From Strongylocentrotus droebachiensis (lineage: Eukaryota > Echinodermata > Echinoidea > Camarodonta > Strongylocentrotidae): DNA of 64,000 nucleotides. Positions within the stretch are counted from its first letter, which is position 1, and each line of letters opens with the position of its first letter. The stretch spans positions 47,281 through 111,280 of the forward strand of contig JAVYIG010006823.1 of the NCBI GenBank assembly GCA_035222895.1. The letters run 5' to 3'. The notes beneath the pieces were generated by a model, which worked only from the letters and a program-made list of their open reading frames with translations, did not search any database and was not told where the DNA came from. A program made the position numbers and the translations under genes. Shown here in pieces: positions 42,028 to 56,840 of the stretch.

Positions 42028-42455
42028 TATTGACTGTTTCAATTAAACGTGCGTGGTGGAACTATACGCTTCGTAGTGTACGTAAGTGGACGAATGTCGG
42101 TTACATAAAATGCCTATCAGGGCCTCGCCTGACATGCTCCACGTTCAGAAGGACTACTTTTCGTGCATGAATGCATATCCTTCTGGATTAGATAATAATA
42201 ATCAATTTCATTTAAAAAAAACATTAAAACAAATATGAGAAAATATCATAATTTCAATACGATACATGTGACATTACCGAACAATGTATGCATAGATAAT
42301 CAAGATACTACTTTGTCCTTAGAGTAGGTATACCAGACACATGTGACAATTAAAGTAATTAGGCTTTTGGGTCTAACCACTGACCTCTATCAGTGGGTCT
42401 GACACGTATGCATCAATTATTAAACACACCCAAAATGCTGTAGGGTGTTCTTAAA
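42028..42455 (+). repeat. Dispersed repeat, copy 1 (5' part)
   Basis: Nearly identical to 55752-56152, from 'gactgtttcaattaaacgtg' to 'gctgtagggtgttcttaaa'. In copy 2 the repeat continues directly to 'cattgacccgtgccgctg'; here that continuation appears only at about 44038-44150, after two inserted elements. It is therefore one repeat split in two. A short open frame in copy 2 is broken here, so it is not read as a gene. Confidence 0.85.
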
Positions 42456-43167
42456 GGGCCCATGACATCTAAATCCATGTGTATTCCTGTTGGTGTGCAA
42501 TCCTGCATACATCTCATATTTTGATATGTATACTTCTGAATTTGTTTCATAGATTTTTTAATATTTTTTTTGAAATATTTGTTTTTGTAAACTTGCTAAG
42601 CTTCACCCCCAAAACCTCCAGATCTCATTCCCCTTGTGACATCATCTGTCAGTCATCAGTGAGCTAACTTGAGAAAGTGGCATATTACTTTGCCAAAGTT
42701 GACCACCTACTACCACAAACAATAGCAACATATACGTTGCTATGTCAGACATGTCAGACTAAACTAATATTCTAGAATAGACAATGGTATGTAATTTCCC
42801 CCAGCTTAGCATACGATCATAATAGAATTGCATGCTTCCATACATATGTACAATACATCATCATTGCCTTTGTCTTCCTGGTGATGCTACAGCATGTCTG
42901 ACATAGCAAGCTGCATGTAGCTATTGTATTACGTATTGTAACAGGTGGTCGACTTCGGCAAAGATACATATAAATTTCCTGAGTTAGCTCATTGATGACT
43001 GACAGATGATGTCACAAGGGGAATGAGATGTGGAGGTTTTTGGAGTGGAGCTTAGCAAGTTTTAAAAACAAATATTTCAAAAAATATTAAAAAATCTATG
43101 AAACAAATTCAGAAGTTTACATATCAAAATATAAGATGTAGGCAGGACTGCACACCAACAGGAATAC
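42456..43167. mobile_element. Foldback element with ~250-300 bp arms
   Basis: The left arm (about 42475-42760, 'tattcctgttggtgtgcaat' onward) is mirrored by the right arm (about 42880-43165), including 'gtgacatcatctgtcagtca' and 'atgtcagacatg'. The centre is about 100 bp of unpaired AT-rich sequence. The left end begins GGGCCCATGACATC; the right counterpart appears cut off by the poly-C element starting at about 43168. No transposase gene is present. Confidence 0.78.
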
Positions 43168-43432
43168 AGGCGCGTACGCAGGGGAGGGGGGTGTTTGGGT
43201 GGTTACCCCCCCCCCCCCCCCTTGGTATTGTTATGTGTATAAACCCCCCTAAACCCTCCCCTTTGGTTTTTTTTTTTTTTTTTTTAATATTCCCATGGCT
43301 GACCTACCCCCATCCCCAAAGAAGCAGTCCTCTTACCCTCCCCCACCCCCCCCCCCCGCCTATTCAGCGACCGGCTGAGTCGTTGCGATTTTTTTGGGGA
43401 CCAACAACAAAACAAAAAAAAAGTGTTCTCTT

Positions 43433-43467
<35 letters not shown>

Positions 43468-43556
43468 CTTATTCAGCGGCTGGCTGAGTCGATGAGAAAT
43501 TTTCGGCCCGATTTAAAAATGTTAAAACCCCCCCTTGACAAAATCCTGCGTACGTG
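43168..43556. mobile_element. Poly-C-rich short element with CAGG...CCTG ends
   Basis: The ends are CAGGCGCGTACGCAGG on the left and CCTGCGTACGTGCCTG on the right, an imperfect inverted repeat. The interior contains several poly-C tracts, a poly-T tract and a duplicated 'ttattcagcg..tggctgagtcg' motif. A 129-codon frame is simple proline-rich translation of poly-C and is not a gene. No target duplication could be recognised. Confidence 0.6.
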
Positions 43557-43572
43557 CCTGGTCGCTACAATA

Positions 43573-44015
43573 GGGACTTTTAGAATGAGTGAACGAGAAC
43601 ACGACGAACGCCGACTGATCATGCGTGTCAACGTACTTAACTGCCCATGTTGGCTACAATTAGAAATATTTTAGATTGCACTCGACGATATGCATGCAGG
43701 AAGTAACACAATAAACATCACGGACAAAGAAAGAGGACATTCCTCATTATACCCTCAACAAAAGAACATCCCTTCACTGCTAATATGTAAATATGTGTAG
43801 AACAGGTGCATGTGACACCTGTTCTACACATTTCAGCATGTAAAGGCGCTTTATAAATCTCAATATGTATGTATGTATTGCATGTACTAGATTTAGGAAA
43901 ATCAAGGTTGACGCATTCTCGATCGCCGACTGAGACCACGTGACGCAGGCGCAGTGCCTTAAAATGACGTCACACGTTGCAGTCAAAGCTCTTGACGTGC
44001 ATTTCTAAAAGTCCC
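43573..44015. mobile_element. TA-flanked MITE (Tc1/mariner-like)
   Basis: Inverted ends GGGACTTTTAGAATG / CATTTCTAAAAGTCCC, flanked by TA at 43571-43572 and 44016-44017. TA duplication points to Tc1/mariner mobilisation. The interior includes a short perfect palindrome around 'acaggtg..cacctgt' (about 43801-43820). A left-half copy lies at about 41690. The reverse-strand open frames inside are not recognised proteins. Confidence 0.8.
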
Positions 44016-44017
44016 TA

Positions 44018-44327
44018 ATAAAGATAACTTCTCTGGTCATTGACCCGTGCCGCTGATGGGCAGTGATATGTTACGCCCCAAAAAACAAATCCATGGAAAA
44101 CCTTTTATAAAGGTGAATAATCTTCCTACATGCATGGTTGGGCATAGCATGTATGGCTACCAAAGGGATACCTAGTGTGGAGTATATATGCAGCCAAAAC
44201 TGAGGTGTTCGCCATAAAGGCCGGTCAGGCACGTCAAAGTATATAGGAGTCTATTTTGCCCGTGGTGGTTCTTACGCCAGATTTTGGTCTATTCCTTCAG
44301 TTTTGTCTTGTCATTTCAGTTTCCACA
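44018..44327 (+). promoter_or_regulatory. Candidate GRB2 upstream region and 5' UTR
   Basis: The first ~130 bp are the tail of the dispersed repeat (compare 56206-56325). Between it and the start codon lie two TATA-like stretches, 'gagtatatatgc' (about 44179) and 'aagtatatagg' (about 44238). A splice-acceptor-like 'tcatttcag' ends at 44319, eight bases before the ATG, so the start codon may sit in a second exon whose 5' leader lies upstream. The transcription start is not determined; the TATA calls are inference. Confidence 0.45.
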
Positions 44328-49800
<5,473 letters not shown>

Positions 49801-50101
49801 ACGGTAGCAACATATGAGATCAGATTTCGGAGTAAAGAGTTCCATACAAGGACAATAATTGACACCCTATGCACAAACCCTACGATACTGCTCTAAACAA
49901 TTTGGTGTTTTCTAAGTAAATACTTCGATGTTTCACTGCTAAATTCTACTTCTTAGGATATGTAATTGCTTTACATGGCTTGTATGTCTCTATAGGGAAA
50001 ATAAGCGTTATCCGTGTATGGAACTCTTCCCATATCATTTTTTTGTTTCTATGTAAACTATATCATGCCTGTTCTCGTTTGGCCCAAATGGTTGAAATAA
50101 A
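49801..50101 (+). terminator. GRB2 3' UTR with poly-A signal
   Basis: AT-rich sequence after the stop, ending with a canonical AATAAA at 50096-50101. It is followed about 20 bases later by a T/G-rich stretch ('aactttgtaagttgg') suitable for cleavage. No earlier AATAAA was noticed after the stop codon. Confidence 0.7.
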
Positions 50102-50187
50102 CTGTACTTCATTAGAAAACTTTGTAAGTTGGCCATTTTAGAGTGCCTCGCACAAGTGTATGGAATAATTTAAATGTTAGAGGGCTA

Positions 50188-50682
50188 GTTGAGTTCTGTT
50201 TTCAGCTCGCAAATGCCTTCAAAGTGCATGGTTATTGCTCCTTATTCTTATCTATGACATTTCTAGTGCCCTTTTAGCACCTAAAATTGCTAAGAAGGTA
50301 GTTTTAGACCCCAAAATGTGTGAAATTTAGCCAATACGATCATACCAATTCAGCTCCACTTTCAAAGAAATGTGGTGACCGTTAATTAATTAATTAATTA
50401 ATAATAACAATACATGAACCGGCTGGTTTTGCGCAATATAATCAACACGAAAGAGCCAACAAAAAAGCCAACATCGGTATTGGCTGAAATACAACGTAAA
50501 AGGCGCTATTTTTCAACGGCTTTCAACGGCTGGTTCAAATTATCTAATATTTGTGGTGGTACACGAGTATTAAAAATCGTTATATTTATGGATATTTTAG
50601 CCATCTCTGAACTGATTTTGATCAAACAAAGATGATTTTGTCATTTTTTTTTAGTGTAGCGCCCTCTGCAACAGAACTCAAC
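50188..50682. mobile_element. TA-flanked MITE downstream of GRB2
   Basis: Ends GTTGAGTTCTGTT and its complement AACAGAACTCAAC, with TA at 50186-50187 and 50683-50684. Contains a TTAA microsatellite (about 50383-50403). It lies next to the 3' side of a minus-strand retrotransposon fragment. No open frame of note. Confidence 0.75.
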
Positions 50683-50689
50683 TATGCCT

Positions 50690-51109
50690 TTAAGGCCATC
50701 CGTTAATGTCGGTGATTAGACGTGATCTTCTTGATTTTATGTCTTGTGGGAGTACATTCCATTCCTTCAATCCCTTACTGCTAAGGGATTGAAGACCAAT
50801 TGTAGTTGGAAGAAAAAAAGGAATATAAAGATTATTACTTTGACGGGTGTTATATTGGTGTAAATCGGAATTGAATATTAAGTGCTTATCTTTAGACTGT
50901 GGAATTATGTTATTTAATGAAGAGTAGATATGAAATGAGTGTTTTTAGAGTATTACCAAATGATAAATAGGTAATATTTCAACAACAAAAGAAAAATGGT
51001 GCAGATGATGAGCGAAAATCTGAATTTGTTATAATTAGAACAGCTTTCTTTTGAAATAGTTCAATCTTTGACCAATGAGTCTTATATGTATTTTCCTCAT
51101 TTATTTATA
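50690..51109 (-). pseudogene. Non-LTR retrotransposon fragment (C-terminal part)
   Basis: Reverse-strand translation shows pieces typical of the region after the reverse transcriptase: 'LFQKKA..IITNSDFRSSSAP' and 'GLKEWNVLP'. Frames are broken by stops and shifts. It continues as the fragment at 51332-51995 and is separated from it by a plus-strand insertion. Confidence 0.78.
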
Positions 51110-51331
51110 CACAAACCTATGAATCGGGACCTGCATAATACAAGCTTTGCTTTTCAGTAGATCCCCCACTTTATTGATTGATTTATATGATTGTATTTTC
51201 TGTTATAACTATTATCATGTACATTATGTTTTCTATATTGTATGTTTAGTTATAATAATTACCATTGTTCATTATGTTCAATTATGTTATTTTTGATAAA
51301 GTGAAATAAATGGACTTGAAACTTGAAACTG
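51110..51331 (+). mobile_element. Plus-strand retrotransposon 3' UTR inserted in the minus-strand copy
   Basis: Carries a stem-loop at 51126-51166 (inner AAGC-TTT-GCTT) and ends 'gtgaaataaatgg' plus two copies of ACTTGAA, typical of CR1/L2-like 3' ends. The minus-strand reverse-transcriptase reading is interrupted exactly here (about ...LSYIKYC | ENTYKTHWSK...), which marks it as a later insertion. Confidence 0.72.
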
Positions 51332-51995
51332 CAGTATTTAATGTAAGATAAGATGAGAGTATTATTTTACATGAGCAAAATATTTTTAGGTAATATATAC
51401 TTAAGCCTAGATATATTCCAACATTCTTTGATATTGTATTAAAAAGTTGAGATGTATGTCCGTTCAGTTTAAATATTCATTACAATTTATACCAAGAAAT
51501 TTAACATCACTTAGTCTTTTTATAGTTATGTTAACTCTATGTACATCATGTAAGTTATCAGGAATACTCTTGTTTCTTGTTTTAAACATAACATAATTGT
51601 TTTTTTGAAAAATTTAAGGATAATTTATTACATTGAAACAAACTATTTAACTTTTTTAACTCAATATTTATGGATTCAATAACAATGATGTGTTATAGAT
51701 TTATGAGGAATTACTGCACAGGTATCATCAGCCAACAATGACAATTTTATTATTTTATACTATTATTTGAGTTTATACTATCATTGATATAAAGAAGGAA
51801 CAGGATGGGGCCTAACACTGATCCTTGGGGTACACCACAGCTATTTAACTGTGTAGATGATTTGACACCATTGATCACCACATATTGTGTTCTATTAGTC
51901 AAATAATTTTTAAACCAATTAAATGCATTGCCTCTTTACCATACAAATAAAGTTTCTGTAAACGTGTTTCGTGATCAATGGAGTCAAATGCTTTA
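51332..51995 (-). pseudogene. Non-LTR reverse transcriptase fragment (palm/thumb)
   Basis: The reverse strand encodes, in order, KAFDSIDHET (about 51966-51990), [20 protein letters not shown] (51793-51840 region), an ADD motif (LADDTCAV, about 51720-51735) and SRLKYILPKNILLM (about 51360-51420). Several frameshifts and stops. It ends at TA (51994-51995), where a MITE was inserted; the upstream part of the same element is at 55148-55445. Confidence 0.85.
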
Positions 51996-52058
51996 GGGTA
52001 TGTTTATGCTCAACTTTTCTGGCCAGAATCAGGCACCTGTTACACGTTTAGTTCACAC

Positions 52059-54835
52059 CAGTGGCGTACCTGGGGTACTCCGTCAGGGGGGCAAGCGACC
52101 GAAACAAACAAAAAAGACAATGCTAATTTTCACTTCTGGCGAGCGAGCGAGCGAGCAAAAAAAATAATCTTTCAGTAACGTTTGGTATAGTGAACTGGTA
52201 TTGTTGCAAGTCGGGGGTGGGAACATTCACTTGTTAGCGACGTTAATTTCATTTTTTGCAAACGAGCGTAGCGAGCAAGAAAAAAATCACTTCTTTTTTA
52301 ATAATTGCCACTTAAACTTGGTTCAATTTTCCCATGCAGGGCGCGGGAACAATATTGTGTTTAGGGTGATTTTATACCCATTTTAGCTAGCGAGCGAAAA
52401 TACATCTTTCTCTCAATGAATTGCTCTATAAAATTTGTTTCATTGTTGCAGGTCGGGGGCGGGCACAATCGTGTTAAAGGCAATGTCAATCCCATTTTGG
52501 CGGGCAGGCTACCCCCTACATTTCTCTTTTTAATGATATTGTAGCAAGTCAGTGGTGGGCACATAATTCCACGAGCTAGCGAGCGTAGCGAGCGAGCGAA
52601 AAAAAATCATTTGGGTTCATTGTTCCATGTCAGGGACGTGATTATTAAAAGCGATGTTATTTCTATTTTTGCGAGCGAGCGTAGCGAGCGAGCAAAATTT
52701 TTGTAATGATAATTGGTTCATAATTGGTGGGGCACCTGTGGAAATACTCAACTAAATAGAATTTTACTATTGCAAAAGAAAGCAATACGAATCATTTGTC
52801 ACACCAATTTTCGCGCTCATACTAATGAACTCTTTCACGCAAATAATGTTTTGAAGATTCATGACTTATTTTCCTATAACTTGGGTATATTTATGTCTAC
52901 ACTAGAAAAAAATGAATTGCCACAAGTTCTCTCAAATATGTGTAACACAAATACTGAATTTCATAGTTACCCCACGAGAATAGCAAAATGTTATCACCTA
53001 CCAAAGCCAAGAACGCAATTTTCCAGCAGGATTTTCACTTTCACTGGCCTAAAATATTGGAATGCCCTTCCTGGCACATTACAAGAAAAGCCCTCATTAA
53101 TTGGTTTCAAAAATGCCCTCAAGCACTTTTCGTGCAAACGAATCAGAATATAAGTAGTTCCCCTCTCCCTCTCTGTCTCTTTCTTTGTCTCCCTCAACCC
53201 CCTCTCTCTGTCTTCTTGTTGTCTTCCTGCACGTCTTCCCCCTTTTCTGTTTTCTACTCTCTCATTCTTATATTCTTCATTTATCATCATGATCTTGTCA
53301 TTATCTTGTCATTCTGCTAATGATTCTGATTTGTTTTTGTCTCGTTAATTTTTGTTTTTTCTATTGTCAGCCATGTTTTTTTTTATTCCGTAATTTTTCT
53401 TCAAAGTTAAGTTATAAATGTATAAAGTATAATTATTATTGTGCGAACCTACATCTAACAAGCTTTGCTTTCAAGTAGGTTAGTTTTTTTCATTTCTTGT
53501 AATTAAATCATTTTGCATTACAATGACTAAAAAACAATGTCAAAGATATTTCAATGCTTATTTCTGTTATACCATTACGTTTATTATTGTTTTGTTATTG
53601 TTTATATTATGTGAAAAAGAAATGGAAAATAAATTCGCTTTGTATAGAGCTAATATTATTATATTATTATAAATTTCAGGTTTTTTTGTTGCAGGTCAGG
53701 GCTTACACAATCATGTCTAAGGTGATGTTAATTCCGTTTTGGCGAGCACGAGCACACCAAAACTTCTTTGAATAACGTTTGGTACATAATTATTAACTGG
53801 TTGTTGCAGGTTGGGGCGGGCACGTTAGCGATGTCAATTCCATTTTGGCGAGCGAGCATAGCGAGCAAGCAAAAAAAATAAATTGTCTTTTAATAGAAAT
53901 TAATAAATAAACTTGTTTTTATTGGTGCAGGTCGGGATGGACGCATTCGCGTTTAACGCGATTCAATTCCTTTTTGGCGAGAGGGCGAAAAAACTCTTCC
54001 ATTTTTAATGATATTGTTGCAGGTCAAGGGTGGGCACAATTGTTTCCAAAGCAATGTCTATTCATTTTATTCGCGAGCGAGCGTAGCGAGCGAGAAAAAT
54101 GAATTAGTCTCTTTTTAGTAACATTTGGTACATACATTGTGTGTTAATGTTGCCATGGTTTCAGGTCGGGGCAGGCACAATTGTATTCTAGGCAATGCTA
54201 ATCCTTTTCTCTTTTCAGGGGGACGAGCAAGTGAAAACATTTAATGCAAAATAGGCTAGCAAGCAGTTCGCGCCAGCGAAGAGTTTCGAATTTGTTATAT
54301 CACTTATATTTTCCTATTTTCATTTGTCTTAATTTTTCAGGGCCGTATGCGAATATTTTTCTGGTGGGGAGGGGGAAAGATGCGTTAAAATTTTTCGAAG
54401 AAACTCAAAAGCGAAAGGAGTGAAGGGAGTTCGAGCGACCGAACTGGTCATGAGGGTACTTTTGCATTTTCAAAAGTAGAATTGAAGGATTTGGTATAGG
54501 CCTACACTACATTTTCAGGAAAAAAACTGTACGTTTTCAAAATATCTGGGGTCAACTGCCCCCCTTCCCCCCGGTGCGTACGACCATGGTCTTTTTTTTT
54601 TTAATTTCCCCATTTTTTTCCTTTCCTTTTCTTTTCCCTTTTTCTTCCTTTTCCCTTCTTCTTCCTTTTTTCTTTCCTTTTCCTTTTTTCTCTTTCTTTC
54701 CTTTTTTTCTTCCCTTTTCCTTTTTTCCTTTTCTTTCCTTTTTTTCTTTTCTTTCCCCTTTTTCTTTTTTCCCCTCGAGCCCGTCAGGGGGGGCACTCTG
54801 CCCCCCCTGCCCCCCCCCCCATAGGTACGCCAGTG
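52059..54835 (+). mobile_element. Non-autonomous hAT-like element with 8-bp target duplication
   Basis: The left end CAGTGGCGTACCT and right end AGGTACGCCAGTG are inverted repeats with one mismatch. The flanks are GTTCACAC at 52051-52058 and again at 54836-54843, the 8-bp duplication expected of hAT transposases. The body has degenerate ~110-130-bp subrepeats, each with 'gttgcaggtcgggg', 'gggcacaat' and a palindromic GCGAGCGAGCGTAGCGAGCG-type motif, and a long polypyrimidine tract before the right end (54590-54775). It holds a retrotransposon fragment but no transposase. Confidence 0.88.
52713..53153 (+). pseudogene. 5'-truncated non-LTR retrotransposon, C-terminal ORF piece
   Basis: 146 codons aligning by eye with the C-terminal region of the element at 56841-59267: W-G-T-C-G-N-T-Q, LLLQKKAIRII, H-S-Y-P-T-R and YWNALP. 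It lacks the whole endonuclease and catalytic reverse transcriptase. Its 3' UTR runs to about 53660, with a stem-loop at 53446-53481 and 'ggaaaataaat' near the end. It lies inside the subrepeats of the hAT-like element. Confidence 0.82.
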
Positions 54836-55147
54836 GTTCACACTACAGTTGCGTCCTTTCTCATTTTTGTAGAATCACCGAAAAACGGCGACCACGTTCG
54901 CCGATCGTAAACTCACAAAGAGATGCGTTTACGATTTTTAAACGCGTTTAAATGGGGTCAAAGCACTGACCTCTCGTGGGTCTACGTAGCATGCGCAGTG
55001 CAAGACCACCCAGGGAGAATTGCCTGGAGGAGCCAGAGAAGTGAGCATAAACAGTACACCGTGGAACTGAGATTACGATGAGCGTTTACGATGAACGTTT
55101 CACATCGCTCAATCTGCCTTCAAAATTGAGCTTATGCCTGCACTATA

Positions 55148-55445
55148 CTTACCGTGTTCAATATTCTTTAAAATATGTTGAAATTAATTTAAAAGTGGAC
55201 TATCAGTTGAATGTAGTTTTCTAAAACCATATTGTCCACTTATCAAAATATTATGTAGTTGTAAAAATGGATAAAGTCTCTTTATGAATATTTTTTCCAG
55301 TAACTTTGCAAAGATTGATCTTATTGTTATAGGTCTGTAATTAGTCATTTCATTTGTATTACCTTTATTTAATATAATGATAACTTTAGATACTTTCAGT
55401 TAGTCAGGTATGAATCCATAATAAAGGGACTAAATATCCCCGACA
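55148..55445 (-). pseudogene. Non-LTR reverse transcriptase fragment (fingers)
   Basis: The reverse strand reads through KVIIILNKGNTNEMTNYRPI followed by SIFAKLLEKIFIKR (about 55285-55345), the start of the reverse-transcriptase domain. A stop interrupts it. It is the upstream continuation of 51332-51995, displaced by the nested MITE and hAT-like element. Confidence 0.82.
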
Positions 55446-55751
55446 TCCTGGATAAAAATATGGAACAGATTCCGTGTTATAGCGGTAATTATCCAAACTG
55501 AATGTATGTACCAAGCTCCGAACATCGTTTAATTATATAATGTGACTTAATCAATGCCACGCCCCCAAAAATGTAAAGTCGTCTATATAGACGCAACACA
55601 ATTCAAGTCAAGCTATAAAAAAAAACTCATGTATTGAGATAACTATTTTATAACATCACTATTCTATAATTGCACTAATAGCAAAGTAAAGATCAATATC
55701 ATGTTCAATTATCTCTACATGCCTATATAAAAGCTGCACCACGAGCAGGCT
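55446..55751. other. AT-rich interval, nothing recognised
   Basis: Between the retrotransposon fragment and the dispersed repeat. Contains 'gtcgtctatatagacg', a short palindrome near 55579, and a TATA-like 'tatataaaagctgc' at about 55722. No open frame or repeat ends seen. Confidence 0.5.
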
Positions 55752-56325
55752 ATATTGACTGTTTCAATTAAACGTGCGTGGTGGAACTACCGGCTTCGTA
55801 GTGTACGTAAGTGGACGAATGTCGGTTACATAAAATGCCTATCAGGGCCTCGCCTGACATGCTCCGCGTCCATAAGGACTACTTTTCGTGCATGAATGCA
55901 TATCCTTCTGGATTAGATAATAATAATCAATTTCATTTAAAAAAAAACATTAAAACAAATATGAGAAAATATCATAATTTCAATACGATACATTTGACAT
56001 TACCTACGAACAATTTATGCATAGATAATCAAGGTACTACTTTGTCCTTAAAGTAATTAGGCTTTTGGGTCTAACCACTGGCCTCTATCAGTGGGTCTGA
56101 CACGTATGCATAAATTACTAAACACATCCAAAATGCTGTAGGGTGTTCTTAAATGAAAAATTAAGTGTTAAAAAGGTCAAAATGAGTTTGGTCACTACAA
56201 TATAGCCATTGACCCGTGCCGCTGATGGGCAGTGATATATGTTACGCCCCCCCCCCCCCCCAAAAAAAAAAAAAAAAAAATCCAAGGAAAACCTTTTATA
56301 AAGCTGAATAATCTTCCTGCTTGCA
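55752..56325 (+). repeat. Dispersed repeat, copy 2 (uninterrupted)
   Basis: Matches 42028-42455 and then 44038-44150, with about 50 bp between the two matched parts. Shows what copy 1 looked like before the two insertions. Includes a poly-C/poly-A junction at 56247-56280. The retrotransposon 3' end abuts it at about 56326 ('cttgcat|attcatattc'). Confidence 0.8.
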
Positions 56326-56840
56326 TATTCATATTCATATTCATATTTATTTCATTTCCAACAGAAAGGTAAACAAAGATATTACATTTAATTTCATACA
56401 TAATTCATTTTTTCAAGAAACTATACAAATAAACTTTGCACAAAATAAAATTATTACAAGAATTTCTTAATTTCTGAGGAAATGGGGGGGATCCACTAAA
56501 AAGCAGTGCTTGTAGGTTGTGGATCCCCCAGAAAAAAAAATATATAAATGTTTCAAATTTTGCCTACGAAGACTTAGAAAACACAAGACAATATTTCAAA
56601 ACAACATACAATTTACAAACACGAAACGAACAAGGAGAAGTAAAACAGATAAGAAGGAAAGGGGAAAAGGGGGAAGGAAGAAGAAGAAGAAGAAGAAGCA
56701 GGACAATCATGACTGGAAAAAGTAAGTTATAATGTTAATTTTGGGAAGGTAAGATCATAAGACCAAATATATATTAAATTAATCGAGCAGATGATGAAGA
56801 CCTAAATGAAAAATGAAGATGATTACCAACTGTTATCAGA

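Larger units (their letters stand above)
51996..55145. mobile_element. Probable TA-flanked MITE, split by a hAT-like element
   Basis: The outer ends 'gggtatgtttatgctcaa' and 'ttgagcttatgcctgcacta' form an imperfect inverted repeat with TA at 51994-51995 and 55146-55147. They interrupt the reverse transcriptase between NYRPI...(55148 side) and KAFDSIDH (51995 side). Removing the nested 2777-bp element and its 8-bp duplication leaves about 365 bp. Moderately supported because the ends match only partly. Confidence 0.55.

Noticed and set aside
43098..43674. Proline-rich frames of 129 and 83 codons
   Set aside because: Produced by poly-C tracts inside a short element.
55811..56056. 81-codon frame in the dispersed repeat
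   Set aside because: The homologous copy at 42.1 kb has frame-breaking changes, so no protein selection is evident.
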